Assembly: GCA_001730095.1 (NCBI GenBank) | Contig: MDLF01000074.1 | Span: forward strand, 186,001 to 250,000 | Length of the DNA stretch: 64,000 nt | Source: Rhodobacteraceae bacterium (ex Bugula neritina AB1) | Lineage (GTDB): Bacteria; Pseudomonadota; Alphaproteobacteria; Rhodobacterales; Rhodobacteraceae | Direction: 5' to 3' | Part shown: piece after piece, positions 17,705 through 27,555 of the stretch | How positions within the stretch are numbered: the first letter of the stretch is position 1 | How the letters are laid out: each line of letters starts with the position of its first letter | Notes under the pieces: model-generated | The model's input: the letters and a program-made list of their open reading frames with translations, nothing else | What the model was told of the DNA's origin: nothing | Database searches by the model: none | Translations under genes and position numbers: made by a program

Positions 17705-18386
17705 GTGCATAACCCGCACCGCGCACGGTACGCACTGGATCATCGCCGCCATGTTGGGTCAGCGCCTTGCGCAACCGTCCGATGTGAACATCGACGGTGC
17801 GGGTGTCGACATAGATGTCACGGCCCCAGACCCGGTCCAATAGCTGTTCCCGGCTCCACACCCTGCCCGGTTTTTCAATGAAGGTGGAGAGCAGGCGGAA
17901 TTCGGTCGGCCCCAGCTTCAGCGCGTTGCCGGCCCGGCTGACTTTGTGGGTCTCGGCGTCCAGCACGATGTCGCCGTACTCCAGCCGCACCCCAACAGTT
18001 GAGGGCCGCACACGGCGCAGCTGGCTGCGCACGCGAGCCATCAATTCGACCACCGAATATGGTTTCACCACATAGTCATCGGCACCGGTTTCCAAGCCTC
18101 GGACCTTGTCCACTTCCTCGGATCGGGCTGACAGCATGATCACCGGAATATTGCGGGTTTCTGCACGGGTTTTGAGACGACGACACACCTCGATACCGCT
18201 GAGATTGGGCATCATCCAGTCGAGAATGATGATGTCAGGCATGTCTTCTTCGACCACCAGCAGTGCTTCTTCGCCATCCTTGGCCCTGAGCACGCGGAAG
18301 CCGTCAGCTTCGAGGTTGTAAGCCAGCACTTCCCGCTGCGCCATTTCGTCCTCTACAACCAAAACGGTGGGCTGGTCGGCAGCCAT
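17697..18386 (-). CDS. phoB: Phosphate regulon response regulator PhoB
   Basis: A 229-residue OmpR-type regulator. The receiver domain has the acidic pair EDE, phosphorylated Asp56 in IIILDWMMP and the conserved Lys in VVKPYS. The C-terminal winged helix ends with VDVHIGRLRKAL and VRTVRGAGYALG. It binds Pho boxes when phosphate is scarce. It is the last gene of the phoR-pst-phoU-phoB block, 3 bp behind phoU. Confidence 0.95.
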   Translation of the reverse strand: MAADQPTVLVVEDEMAQREVLAYNLEADGFRVLRAKDGEEALLVVEEDMPDIIILDWMMPNLSGIEVCRRLKTRAETRNIPVIMLSARSEEVDKVRGLETGADDYVVKPYSVVELMARVRSQLRRVRPSTVGVRLEYGDIVLDAETHKVSRAGNALKLGPTEFRLLSTFIEKPGRVWSREQLLDRVWGRDIYVDTRTVDVHIGRLRKALTQHGGDDPVRTVRGAGYALG

Positions 18387-18389
18387 AGA

Positions 18390-19100
18390 TCAGATCTCCT
18401 GCGGTGTGGTCGAAGTGGTGTCGGCTTTTTTGCGGTCTTCTTCCGGCTTCTCGCCGGTGACCAGATAGATCACCTGTTCGGCGATCGCGGTCACGTGGTC
18501 GCCCATTCGTTCCGTATTTTTTGCAATGAAATGCAGATGCATACAGGCTGAAATATTGCGCGGGTCCTCCATCATGTGGGTCAGCAGCTCGCGGAACAGG
18601 GCGTTGTACATCTGGTCCACGTCGCGGTCGCGCTCAATCACGTCTCGGGCCAGTTCCACATCGCGCTGAATGTAGGAGTCAAGCGCGTCCTTCAGCATTC
18701 GCTCCACCTCGCGCGCCATGCGGCGCAACGCTGAGGTGCCCTCCCTGTTGTTCGGCCCCTGGGCCAAAACCCCGGTACGCTTGGCCATGTTTTTTGCATA
18801 GTCGCCAATGCGTTCCAAGTTGCCGGCGATCTTCATCACCGAAAGAACCAGCCGCAGATCGGAGGCCGCGGGCGCGCGCAGGGCGATCAGCCGGGCGGCT
18901 TCCTCATTGATCAGCTCTTCCAGACTGTCGATGGCCTTGTCCCCCTGACGCACGGTCAGCGCCAGTTCCTCGTCACGGGTTTCAAGCGCCTTGGCGGCCT
19001 CACGGATCGCGGCCTCGACCAGACCGCCCATCTTCATGATCTGGGCTTGAATTGCCTCTAGATCACGGTCGAAAGCAGATGCAATATGTTGTGCAGTCAT
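18390..19100 (-). CDS. phoU: Phosphate signalling protein PhoU
   Basis: A 236-residue all-helical protein with two PhoU repeats (residues about 20-110 and 120-210) carrying the metal-binding E/DxxxD-type patterns (NLERIGDYAKNMAKR and KNTERMGDHVTAIAEQ). It relays the state of the Pst transporter to PhoR and limits phosphate uptake. It sits between pstB and phoB on one transcript; the charged C-terminal tail is variable. Confidence 0.95.
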   Translation of the reverse strand: MTAQHIASAFDRDLEAIQAQIMKMGGLVEAAIREAAKALETRDEELALTVRQGDKAIDSLEELINEEAARLIALRAPAASDLRLVLSVMKIAGNLERIGDYAKNMAKRTGVLAQGPNNREGTSALRRMAREVERMLKDALDSYIQRDVELARDVIERDRDVDQMYNALFRELLTHMMEDPRNISACMHLHFIAKNTERMGDHVTAIAEQVIYLVTGEKPEEDRKKADTTSTTPQEI

Positions 19101-19116
19101 TTGTTTTTCCTAGAAA

Positions 19117-19914
19117 TCAGCCGATCCGGCCGGTGATATAGCTTTCCGTGCGCGAATCTTCGGGGTTGGTGAAGATCTGGCCAGTGGGGCCGAATTCCAC
19201 CAGGTTTCCAAGGTGGAAGAAGGCGGTCTTCTGGCTGACACGGGCGGCCTGCTGCATTGAATGGGTGACGATCACCACCGAATAGCGGCTGCGCAGTTCG
19301 TCGATCAGCTCTTCGACCTGAGCAGTCGCAATCGGATCCAGCGCCGAGCAGGGCTCGTCCATCAACAAGACTTCCGGTTCTGTGGCCACAGCGCGGGCAA
19401 TGCACAGGCGCTGCTGCTGACCACCGGAGAGGCCGGTGCCAGGCGCGTCCAGACGGTCTTTGACCTCATCCCATATCGCCGCACGGCGCAAGGATTTCTC
19501 AACTATTTCATCCAGTTCCGCTTTGTTTCTCGCCAGACCGTGAATACGCGGACCATAGGCCACGTTGTCATAGATCGACTTGGGGAACGGGTTCGGTTTC
19601 TGGAACACCATGCCGACCTTGGCGCGCAGCTGCACCGGGTCAACGCGGCGGTCATAGATGTCTTCGCCATCCAACAGGATGTCGCCTTTCACACGACAGA
19701 TGCCAATGGTATCATTCATCCGGTTCAGGCAGCGCAAAAAGGTCGACTTGCCGCAGCCTGAGGGCCCGATGAAGGCGGTGACGGTCTTATCCTCAATCTC
19801 GACATTCACGTCTTTGATTGCGTGGGAGTCGCCGTAATGGACATTGACGTCCCGGGCGGCGATTTTGATGTTCTGGGTGTCCACGGTCTTGTCCATCAAG
19901 GTCATGTCGTTCAT
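19117..19914 (-). CDS. pstB: Phosphate ABC transporter ATPase PstB
   Basis: A 265-residue ATPase that powers phosphate import. Walker A is GPSGCGKST (residues 50-58), the signature is LSGGQQQRL, Walker B is [13 protein letters not shown] and the H-loop is VTHSMQQA. The first 18 residues are a variable extension. It starts 14 bp after the pstA stop. Confidence 0.96.
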   Translation of the reverse strand: MNDMTLMDKTVDTQNIKIAARDVNVHYGDSHAIKDVNVEIEDKTVTAFIGPSGCGKSTFLRCLNRMNDTIGICRVKGDILLDGEDIYDRRVDPVQLRAKVGMVFQKPNPFPKSIYDNVAYGPRIHGLARNKAELDEIVEKSLRRAAIWDEVKDRLDAPGTGLSGGQQQRLCIARAVATEPEVLLMDEPCSALDPIATAQVEELIDELRSRYSVVIVTHSMQQAARVSQKTAFFHLGNLVEFGPTGQIFTNPEDSRTESYITGRIG

Positions 19915-19928
19915 TGCACTATGCCCCC

Positions 19929-21287
19929 TTACCAGCGGCGTTCAAAGCGGCGGCGCAGGATCACGGCAAGCGTGTTCATGGTCACCAGGAAGATGAGAAG
20001 AATGATGATGCCACCCCAGGCACGTTCATAGAACGCCGGGTCAGCGCGTTTGGCCCATTCGTAGATCTGGGCAGGCATGGCAGAGTTCGGGGCCAGCAGC
20101 CCGTCCGCCAGGCTTTCCGGCGCATTGGAGGCAATGAAGCCGACCATGCCAATGAGCAGCAGCGGCGCGGTTTCTCCCAGTGCCTGCGCCAGGCCGATGA
20201 TGGTGCCGGTCAGAATGCCAGGAGCGGCCAGCGGCAGCACATGGTGAAATACGGCCTGCATCTTTGACGCGCCGACACCCAGCGCGGCATCGCGGATCGA
20301 CGGGGGAACAGCCTTCAGCGCGGCGCGGGTCGAGATGATGATGGTCGGAAGTGTCATCAGTGTCAGCACCAGACCGCCCACCAGCGGTGCCGAGGTCGGC
20401 AAGTGCATATAGTTGATGAACACGGCCAGGCCGAGGATACCAAACACAATCGATGGCACCGCAGCAAGGTTGGAGATGTTCACTTCAATCATGTAGGTGA
20501 GCCAGTTCTGCGGCGCAAACTCCTCAAGATAGATCGAGGCGGCCACACCAATCGGCAGGGCCAGCGCCAGCACCACCAGCATCATGGACAGTGACCCCAG
20601 CATGGCGACACCGATACCGGCCGCTTCGGGGCGGGCATCAGAGGCATCCGCGCCCAGAATGAAGTCGAGGTTAAAGGTCTTCTCCAGCGCACCAGCGACG
20701 GCCAAGGCATCAACAATATCAAGCTGTTCCGGCGATATGTTCTTGTCTCGCTCAATGCTGGCCCGAGTAACCCGACCCTTCAAGTAGCCGTCGACACGGC
20801 TGGAGGCGAGGAAGCGGAACTCCACTGTCTGGCCGATCTGATCCGGATTGGCGATCACATATTCGCGCAGCTGGGCGGCAGCGTCCTTGGACAGAATTGC
20901 CGCCAGCTGCTTGGCCTTGAGACCGGTCTCGATGCCCAGCTCCTCGACCACGCTGGTCATGGCTCCCTTGATGATCGGCGCATAGCCAAAGGTTGTGACC
21001 TTCTTGATGTCAGCCAGATCGCGGTTGCCCTTCTTGTCGAGCTTCTGTTCCAGAAGGTCGACCTGCAGAGTGACAAAGGTCTGCTGGAACGCCCCGGTGC
21101 CCTTACCAACAATGGTGGTCACCAGGACAGCCAACATCAGCAGACCTGCTGCGATGGCGGCGATACCATAGGCCTTGAACCGGGTTTCCGCGGCATTTCG
21201 CTTTTTGGTATGCGGGCTTTGTTCCAGTAGCGAACCGCCGTGTTTACGGGGCACGGTGCCAGAGGTGTTTTGGCTGAGGTCAGTCAT
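19929..21287 (-). CDS. pstA: Phosphate ABC transporter permease PstA
   Basis: A 452-residue inner-membrane permease. The C-terminal half has the six-helix ABC permease core with the EAA-like loop ([22 protein letters not shown]). The N-terminal half has one membrane helix (about residues 40-63) and a periplasmic domain, the extension often found in alphaproteobacterial PstA, so the protein is much longer than E. coli PstA. Its ATG overlaps the pstC stop (TAATG). Confidence 0.94.
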   Translation of the reverse strand: MTDLSQNTSGTVPRKHGGSLLEQSPHTKKRNAAETRFKAYGIAAIAAGLLMLAVLVTTIVGKGTGAFQQTFVTLQVDLLEQKLDKKGNRDLADIKKVTTFGYAPIIKGAMTSVVEELGIETGLKAKQLAAILSKDAAAQLREYVIANPDQIGQTVEFRFLASSRVDGYLKGRVTRASIERDKNISPEQLDIVDALAVAGALEKTFNLDFILGADASDARPEAAGIGVAMLGSLSMMLVVLALALPIGVAASIYLEEFAPQNWLTYMIEVNISNLAAVPSIVFGILGLAVFINYMHLPTSAPLVGGLVLTLMTLPTIIISTRAALKAVPPSIRDAALGVGASKMQAVFHHVLPLAAPGILTGTIIGLAQALGETAPLLLIGMVGFIASNAPESLADGLLAPNSAMPAQIYEWAKRADPAFYERAWGGIIILLIFLVTMNTLAVILRRRFERRW

Positions 21288-22759
21288 TATTCGTACTGCT
21301 CCCGGTATGTGCGCACGATATACAGCGCCAGGACGTTCAGGCCGAGGGTCAGAACAAACAGGGTCAGACCCAAGGCAAAGGCAACCAGCGTTTCCGGGCT
21401 GGCAAAATCGGTGTCGCCGGTCAATTGGCTGACAATCCGGGTGGTGATGGTGGTCATCGAGTCCAGCGGATTGGCAGAGAACTTGGCAATCGCCCCGGCC
21501 CCCATCACCACAATCATGGTCTCACCGATCGCGCGTGAGGCGGCCAGCAGCACCGCGCCGACGATGCCTGGCAGAGCTGCCGGCATAACGACCTGGCGCA
21601 CGGTTTCGGACTTGGTCGCGCCAAGGCCCAGAGAGCCGTCGCGCATCGCCTGCGGCACCGCGTTGATGATGTCATCGGACAGCGAGGACACAAAGGGGAT
21701 CAGCATGATGCCCATCACCAGACCGGCAGTCAAAACAGAGGTGGCACCAGCCATCCACTCGACCCCCAAAAGCCCGCCCTTGCCAAAGAGATCGGCCAGC
21801 GCCGGGCCGACGGTCAGCAGCGCAAACAGGCCGTAGACGATGGTGGGAATGCCCGCCAGGATCTCTAACAGCGGCTTGGCAAAGGCACGCACGGCGCCGC
21901 TGGCGTATTCGGACAGGTAAATGGCGGCGAAGAGGCCAACCGGCACAGCAACCAGCAGCGCAATAAAGGAGATGTAAAGCGTGCCCCACAAAAGCGGCAG
22001 GATCGACAGTTCACTGCCGCCGCGGAAGTTGGGTGCCCAGGTGGAGCCGAAGAAGAAATCGGTCCAGGAATGCAGGCCAAAGAAGTTTTTGGTTTCAAAC
22101 AGCATCGACAGAACAATGCCGACCGTCGTCAGGATCGCCAGCGAGGCGGCCAGGATCAAGAGCGCCAGCACCGCGCGCTCTACGACATTGCGGGCGCGAA
22201 AATCCTTGTGGATGCGCATGTAGGCGAAGACAAAACCACCAATCGCCAGCAGCGCCACAACCGCCGTCATGGCGTCGCGACCGTTTTGGGACAGGTTGCG
22301 ATACGCCTGGGCAGCGCTCAGCGCCTCTGGACGCACCTTGGAGCCAAGGGCCACGCCCACCTCGCCCATCAGGGCACGCAGGTCCTGTGCGCCTGCGCTG
22401 GCATTGCGGGCCTCACGGGGGGTCAAAAGCCCCTGCTCCACTGCCAGATCCAGCCCTTCGGCAACCCGGCGCACGTCGCTCATCACCAGACCGATGGAAG
22501 AGCTTTCTGGGATTGCCTCTGCCGGGATCATACCCGAGACCCGGGTTTCAATGAACACCGGCTGGGCCAGCAGCCAGACGGCCAGCGCCGCGATAGACGG
22601 CACAAAAGCCGCAAGCGCCACGTGGTAGCCGTAATAGGATGGCAGCGAATGAAGATCTTTGACATTGCCCGCGGCAGTGGCAATCGCACGGCGGCGGCCG
22701 CCATTGTACCCCGCGGCAGAGAGCGCAAGCAGGAGGGCAACAAGCCAGAAAGTGGGCAT
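21287..22759 (-). CDS. pstC: Phosphate ABC transporter permease PstC
   Basis: A 490-residue inner-membrane permease, longer than E. coli PstC (about 320). The N-terminal part has two to three extra membrane helices and a soluble loop (about residues 80-160). The permease core follows, with MRDGSLGLGATKSETVRQVVMP as the EAA-like loop contacting PstB. It partners PstA and lies between pstS and pstA. Confidence 0.94.
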   Translation of the reverse strand: MPTFWLVALLLALSAAGYNGGRRRAIATAAGNVKDLHSLPSYYGYHVALAAFVPSIAALAVWLLAQPVFIETRVSGMIPAEAIPESSSIGLVMSDVRRVAEGLDLAVEQGLLTPREARNASAGAQDLRALMGEVGVALGSKVRPEALSAAQAYRNLSQNGRDAMTAVVALLAIGGFVFAYMRIHKDFRARNVVERAVLALLILAASLAILTTVGIVLSMLFETKNFFGLHSWTDFFFGSTWAPNFRGGSELSILPLLWGTLYISFIALLVAVPVGLFAAIYLSEYASGAVRAFAKPLLEILAGIPTIVYGLFALLTVGPALADLFGKGGLLGVEWMAGATSVLTAGLVMGIMLIPFVSSLSDDIINAVPQAMRDGSLGLGATKSETVRQVVMPAALPGIVGAVLLAASRAIGETMIVVMGAGAIAKFSANPLDSMTTITTRIVSQLTGDTDFASPETLVAFALGLTLFVLTLGLNVLALYIVRTYREQYE

Positions 22760-22875
22760 GAAAGGCTCCGGTTTTGGCAGTGGCGTTTAAGCAGCGGCAG
22801 CCCTGCCGCAGTAAGATTGCACCGGGGCGGAGGATGGCTCCGCCCCGGCAAGGATCAGATCACAGGCAGGCCTGT

Positions 22876-23931
22876 TCAGGAGTTACCGTCCATCACGGTC
22901 TCATTGGAAACCGCTTCCTGGGTTTCGGTCAGCTGCGGGTCGGCAACCAGACCGTATTCGGCCAGCGGGCCGTCTTCGCCTGCAACTTCGTCAGCGACGA
23001 AGAACTCGGTATATTCTTTCAGGCCGGGGATCACGCCGATGTGGGCTTGCTTGACGTAGAAGAACAGCGGGCGGGAGACCGGGTATTCGCCGGTTGCAAT
23101 GCTTTCGGTCGAGGGCACCACACCAGACATGGTGGCAACCTGCAGCTTGTCGGTGTTGTTCTCGTAAAACGCCAGGCCAAAGACGCCGATGCCGTCTTTG
23201 TTGGACTCAATCCGGGCCAGGGTTTCGGTGTAGTCGCCGTCGATATCCACCGATTTGCCATCAGTGCGCAGGGCGATACAGGCTTTCTCAGCCGCTTTGT
23301 GCCTGGCCTTGTCGGTGTCGCCTGAAGCCTGGGCCAGCAGCTGATCAAACGCGCCGGTGGCCTCGCAGCCCGCCAGGATCACTTTGTCTTCGAACACTTC
23401 GCGGGTGCCGTGCTTGGTGCCCGGCACGAAGGCCTGGATGTCCACAGCCGGAAAGTTCGGGTTTACGTCAGCCCAGGTGGTGTTCGGATTGTCGGCCAGT
23501 TCGCCGTCAACCAGCACCTTGTCGGACAGGGCCAGGAACCAGTCGGTTGGAGTGAATTCAAAGGAATTGGCGCCGATGTCGGAGGCAAAAACGATGCCAT
23601 CATAGCCGATGCGGACTTCGATGATATCGGTCACGCCGTTTTCGGCACAAGCCGCGATTTCCTTGTCTTTGATGCGGCGCGACGCGTTCGCGACATCGAT
23701 GGTGTTTTCGCCAACACCTTCGCAGAAACGCTTGAGCCCGGCAGAGGAGCCGCCGGATTCGACAACCGGGGTCGGGAAATCAAAGTTCTCGCCAAAGGCT
23801 TCTGCCACGATGGAGGCGTAAGGCAGAACGGTGGACGAACCTGCAACCTGCACCTGATCGCGCGCGGCGGCTGCGGTGGCGGAAACGGCGGAAATCGCCA
23901 GAGCGGAAGCGGTCAGTTTCACAAAGGACAT
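22876..23931 (-). CDS. pstS: Periplasmic phosphate-binding protein PstS
   Basis: A 351-residue precursor with a Sec signal peptide ending at ATAAAA. The mature protein opens with the family hallmark VAGSSTVLPYASIVAEAF and contains VESGGSSAGLKRFCEG, which lines the phosphate site, and IDVANASRRIKDKE. The ATG at 23931 is preceded by GGAG; a longer upstream frame is unrelated. A Pho box lies about 80 bp upstream. First gene of pstSCAB-phoU-phoB. Confidence 0.95.
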   Translation of the reverse strand: MSFVKLTASALAISAVSATAAAARDQVQVAGSSTVLPYASIVAEAFGENFDFPTPVVESGGSSAGLKRFCEGVGENTIDVANASRRIKDKEIAACAENGVTDIIEVRIGYDGIVFASDIGANSFEFTPTDWFLALSDKVLVDGELADNPNTTWADVNPNFPAVDIQAFVPGTKHGTREVFEDKVILAGCEATGAFDQLLAQASGDTDKARHKAAEKACIALRTDGKSVDIDGDYTETLARIESNKDGIGVFGLAFYENNTDKLQVATMSGVVPSTESIATGEYPVSRPLFFYVKQAHIGVIPGLKEYTEFFVADEVAGEDGPLAEYGLVADPQLTETQEAVSNETVMDGNS

Positions 23932-24011
23932 TTGTGTCTCCAAGAGTTTCAAAGGTCGATCACCCCGTGATGATCTTGCCGCCTCTCCTAGAAGCCGCTG
24001 ATGAGGCTTTT

Positions 24012-24040
24012 GTGACAGCCATGTAACGGCTGTATGACAA
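24012..24040 (-). promoter_or_regulatory. Pho box upstream of pstS
   Basis: On the minus strand three 7-mers, TTGTCAT, CCGTTAC and CTGTCAC, recur at exact 11-bp intervals (complements start at 24034, 24023 and 24012). This is the direct-repeat geometry bound by PhoB; the first and last match the CTGTCAT consensus closely. It would activate pstS and the genes behind it under phosphate limitation. Confidence 0.88.
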
Positions 24041-24134
24041 AGCCGGGCTCGGCAGAAAAAATCTGATACAAACGGCAAAGCCGCCGCCGTGGAAAAGCGA
24101 CGGCGGCGGTTACAGATCGGCATGCAGGAATAGA

Positions 24135-25175
24135 TTAATCCGGCAAAACTACTGTGAAAACAGAACCTTGACCAAGTTCACTTTCGACCCGAAACCGTCC
24201 GCGGTGGCGATTGACGATATGTTTGACGATCGCCAGGCCAAGGCCAGTGCCGCCCATCTCTCGGGACCGGTGGCTGTCGGCGCGGTAAAAACGTTCGGTC
24301 AGCCGCGGCAGGTGAATGGGAGCGATTCCCGGGCCGTTGTCGATCACCTGAACCAGCGCGGCGGCCGCGCGCACCGACGGATCGCGGTCCGTATGGGTCA
24401 ACACGACCCGCACCTGATCGCCGCCGTATTTCACTGCGTTCTCCACCAGGTTAATGAACACCTGCTGTAGTTGATCCGGATCTCCGGTGACAAAGACCGA
24501 GGCTTCCGGTGCATCCAGGGTCAACACAGTGCTGCGCGCCTCAGCCACCGGCGCCAGCGTTTTGAGGGTGGAGTCCAGAAGTCCGGTCAGGTCCACCTGT
24601 TCTTTGGGACGCACGCGTTCTTCGCTTTCGACCCGGTTCAGCGACAAGAGGTCGCCCACAAGGCGGTTCATGCGGCTGGCCTCACCTTCCATGATCATAA
24701 GAAACCGGTCGCGGGCGGCAGCGTCATCCCTGGCAGGCCCGCGCAGGGTTTCAATGAATCCAATCAGGGCAGTCAGGGGCGTGCGCAGTTCATGGCTGAC
24801 ATTTGCGACAAAGTCCCGGCGCATCTGGCCGGCCTGCTCGCGTTCGGTGGTATCGTCGAAACAGGCCAGAACCGCGCCGCCGCCCACCGCACCAATGCCA
24901 GACACATAGCGCAGAGTGACTGTGTACGTGGCCTCTTGCGCGCCGTCGTTGGACAGATGCCGCGCAGTACGGGATTGCTTGTCTTGCAGGCAGGCCTCGA
25001 TCGCGGAGGCCACGCTGGGCTGGCGCAGGATAGTGGCAAAGTGGCGCCCCCTGATCCCCTGCCCCAGCAGTATCTCAGCACCGCTGTTGATGGCAATGAA
25101 GCGTTCGGTCTGGTCGACCATCACAGCAGGCAGCGGAATCGCCGCCAGAAACCCGTCTATCAGATCCGTTGTCAT
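24135..25175 (-). CDS. phoR: Phosphate regulon sensor kinase PhoR (without membrane helices)
   Basis: A 346-residue histidine kinase: an N-terminal PAS domain (about residues 1-110), a HisKA domain with His128 in FVANVSHELRTP, and a HATPase domain with N (NLVENAVKYGG), G1 (DNGPGI) and G2 (GGTGLGLAIVKH) boxes. No hydrophobic N-terminal helix is present, unlike E. coli PhoR. It phosphorylates PhoB. The Pho box separates it from pstS, so it may have its own promoter. Confidence 0.92.
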   Translation of the reverse strand: MTTDLIDGFLAAIPLPAVMVDQTERFIAINSGAEILLGQGIRGRHFATILRQPSVASAIEACLQDKQSRTARHLSNDGAQEATYTVTLRYVSGIGAVGGGAVLACFDDTTEREQAGQMRRDFVANVSHELRTPLTALIGFIETLRGPARDDAAARDRFLMIMEGEASRMNRLVGDLLSLNRVESEERVRPKEQVDLTGLLDSTLKTLAPVAEARSTVLTLDAPEASVFVTGDPDQLQQVFINLVENAVKYGGDQVRVVLTHTDRDPSVRAAAALVQVIDNGPGIAPIHLPRLTERFYRADSHRSREMGGTGLGLAIVKHIVNRHRGRFRVESELGQGSVFTVVLPD

Positions 25176-25246
25176 CTGGTCCCCGCAGTTAAGATCCCCG
25201 CCTGTCTAGCGCCTCAATGTAAAGCGGATGTTTCATAACCCGCCGG

Positions 25247-25768
25247 TTACAGCGGTTTCAGCTCTGCCCGGAACCGGCGCATGTTGTCCTGATAAAGAAG
25301 TGCGCTTTGAGTGAGCTTTTCAGCCAGCGCCGCGTCCACCTCCCGAACCACCTTGCCGGGACTGCCCATCACCAGCGAGTTGTCCGGGATCTCCTTGTTT
25401 TCGGTGATCAAAGCGCCAGCACCGATCAGGCAGTTCCTGCCGATTTTCGCACCATTCAGGACAGTTGCGCCCATACCCACCAGGGAGTTCTCGCCAATGG
25501 TGCAGCCATGCAGCATCGCCTTGTGGCCGATGGTGCAGTTTCTGCCGATGGTCAGCGGATAGCCCGCATCGATATGCATCACCACGTTTTCCTGCACATT
25601 GGCGCCTTCGCAGATGCGGATTTCCTCGTGGTCGGCGCGGATTGTGACGCCGAACCAGACCGAGGACCCCGCTTCCATTACCACTTTGCCAATCAGGTTG
25701 GCATCAGCAGCAACCCACGTGTCCTCATGGAGCTGAGGCTGATGCGTTCCAAGAGCATAAAGTGTCAT
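25247..25768 (-). CDS. Gamma-carbonic-anhydrase-family protein
   Basis: A 173-residue left-handed beta-helix protein with hexapeptide repeats. It keeps the zinc histidines of the family (NVVMHIDAG, and [10 protein letters not shown] with two His). Members such as YrdA and the mitochondrial complex I gamma subunits are often weak or inactive carbonic anhydrases. Its ATG overlaps the gmk stop by 4 bp. Confidence 0.86.
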   Translation of the reverse strand: MTLYALGTHQPQLHEDTWVAADANLIGKVVMEAGSSVWFGVTIRADHEEIRICEGANVQENVVMHIDAGYPLTIGRNCTIGHKAMLHGCTIGENSLVGMGATVLNGAKIGRNCLIGAGALITENKEIPDNSLVMGSPGKVVREVDAALAEKLTQSALLYQDNMRRFRAELKPL

Positions 25769-26406
25769 GACTGCTCCTCGAACTGGGTTTGCAAGGTGCG
25801 GACATGATCCTGCAGCGTGGGCTGCTGTATGCGGCGCATGCGTTCGGCCTCGACGATGGTTTTCAGCCTGGCCTCGGTCTCGTCCAGGTCATCGTTGACC
25901 AGAACATAGTCGTAATAGCCCCAGTGGCTGATCTCATCCCAGCTTTTCTGCATCCGCTTGCCGATCACCTCATCGCTATCTTGGGCGCGGGTTTCCAGGC
26001 GGCGGCGCAGTTCAGCGATCGACGGCGGCAGGATAAAGATCGACAGCGCGTGTTTGCCGAGGTCCGAATTGCGGATCTGAATTTCGCCTTGCCAATCGAC
26101 ATCGAACAGCACGTCCTGGCCAGCCTCGATCGTGTCTTTCACCGGCCCTGCGGGTGAACCATAGAAGTTGCCGAAGACGTGGGCATGTTCCAGCATGCCG
26201 CCTTCTGCAACCTTCTGGCGGAATTCATCCTCTGACATGAAAAAATATTCACGACCATGCTCCTCGCCGGGACGCGGCGCGCGAGTGGTTGCGGAAACTG
26301 AGAAGGCAAGACCCGGATCCCAGGCCATCAGGCGGCGGGCCAAGGTAGATTTGCCTGCGCCCGAAGGCGACGAGAGGATAATCAAAAGGCCGCGGCGGTC
26401 TGCCAT
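25765..26406 (-). CDS. gmk: Guanylate kinase
   Basis: Phosphorylates GMP to GDP with ATP. The 213-residue protein has the P-loop [11 protein letters not shown], the GMP-binding region ([17 protein letters not shown]) and the lid containing [17 protein letters not shown]. It lies between yicC and the gamma-carbonic anhydrase gene, all on one strand with short or overlapping junctions. Confidence 0.96.
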   Translation of the reverse strand: MADRRGLLIILSSPSGAGKSTLARRLMAWDPGLAFSVSATTRAPRPGEEHGREYFFMSEDEFRQKVAEGGMLEHAHVFGNFYGSPAGPVKDTIEAGQDVLFDVDWQGEIQIRNSDLGKHALSIFILPPSIAELRRRLETRAQDSDEVIGKRMQKSWDEISHWGYYDYVLVNDDLDETEARLKTIVEAERMRRIQQPTLQDHVRTLQTQFEEQS

Positions 26407-26422
26407 CGTGGCACTCCTTTTC

Positions 26423-27319
26423 TCATTCTATGTTCTGCACCTGCTCGCGCATCTGGTCGATCACGGTTTTCAACTCAAGCCCCACCGCCGTCAAGCCGCT
26501 GTGCTGGGCTTTGGAGCACAATGTGTTGGCCTCGCGGTTGAACTCCTGCATCAGAAAGTCCAGTTTGCGGCCCACTGCGCCGCCCTTCCCCAGCAGATCC
26601 CGTGCTGCGGCCACATGGGCGCCAAGACGGTCCAGCTCCTCTGTGACGTCAGCCTTCACTGCGATCAGCGCCAATTCCTGCGCCACCCGGTCCGGGTCGG
26701 CGCCTTCGGCATTTTCCATTACTCGGGACAGATTGGCCTTCAGCGTTTCAGCCATCTTGACCTTGCGCTCTTCTGCACGCTCCTCTGCCTGGACTGTCAG
26801 GGCAGCGACCTGCTCCAGCTGGCCGTTAAGGATTGTGGCAAGCGCAGCGCCTTCTGCCTCGCGCATCTGGACAAACTCCGCCACGAGTGTTTCCAGTTCC
26901 TTGCCAAGCAAGGCCACCAAAGGCCCCGGATCATCATCGCCTGCTGACTGCTCCAGCACACCTTTAAAGGACAAAAGCTCAGCCGCTGTGGCCGGGCTGA
27001 TCTCAACCCGGTTCTGGCTGGCAACGGACTGCGCCTCTCCCAGTGCCTTGACCACAGATTGCAAAACGGACGCGTTGACCTGCACCTGCCCGGCACTGTC
27101 TTCGGTGCGCGTGATACGCAGCGCCAGGGAGACATTCCCCCTTGCAAGCGCCTTGGTCAGCGCAGACCGTGTTGTGTTTTCAAGACCTTCCAGCCAATCC
27201 GGGATTCGCAGCCGAACATCCAGCCCCTTGGCGTTGACAGAGCGAATGTCCCAGCTCCAGCTGTGCTGCCCGGAACTGCCCTGCGCCGAAGCAAAGGCGG
27301 TCATGCTGCGGATAGTCAT
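26423..27319 (-). CDS. yicC: YicC/YloC-family endoribonuclease
   Basis: A 298-residue protein with the YicC N-terminal domain ([32 protein letters not shown]) and the C-terminal DUF1732 domain ([20 protein letters not shown]). In other bacteria the family acts as an endoribonuclease affecting small-RNA turnover. It is followed by gmk after 16 bp, a common order. Confidence 0.93.
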   Translation of the reverse strand: MTIRSMTAFASAQGSSGQHSWSWDIRSVNAKGLDVRLRIPDWLEGLENTTRSALTKALARGNVSLALRITRTEDSAGQVQVNASVLQSVVKALGEAQSVASQNRVEISPATAAELLSFKGVLEQSAGDDDPGPLVALLGKELETLVAEFVQMREAEGAALATILNGQLEQVAALTVQAEERAEERKVKMAETLKANLSRVMENAEGADPDRVAQELALIAVKADVTEELDRLGAHVAAARDLLGKGGAVGRKLDFLMQEFNREANTLCSKAQHSGLTAVGLELKTVIDQMREQVQNIE

Positions 27320-27411
27320 AATAAGGCCCCCTGATCACTGCCGTCTACCTGCTGTACCGTCTGCGAACGACAGGGTGCAAGCGCAATAGCAAAACAGGTC
27401 GGGCCAGTCTG

Positions 27412-27476
27412 TTAACCATTGCTTAAAGAAGTAGTCCAAATTTGAATTATATTGTGGCATCTTAACTTCAGGGTAA
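27412..27476 (+). promoter_or_regulatory. CtrA binding sites before the PAS gene
   Basis: A perfect full CtrA site, TTAA-N7-TTAA, is at 27412-27426 and contains the typical TTAACCAT. A second site with one mismatch, TTAA-N7-GTAA, is at 27462-27476, fifty bp downstream. Both are within 150 bp of the PAS protein start. Confidence 0.65.
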
Positions 27477-27555
27477 CCAAACCGGCCCTAAGTCTTAATG
27501 CAGCAAGAAGCTGCACTAGACGCAAGGGATGACCGGCGTTGCAGGGGAAGATGAA

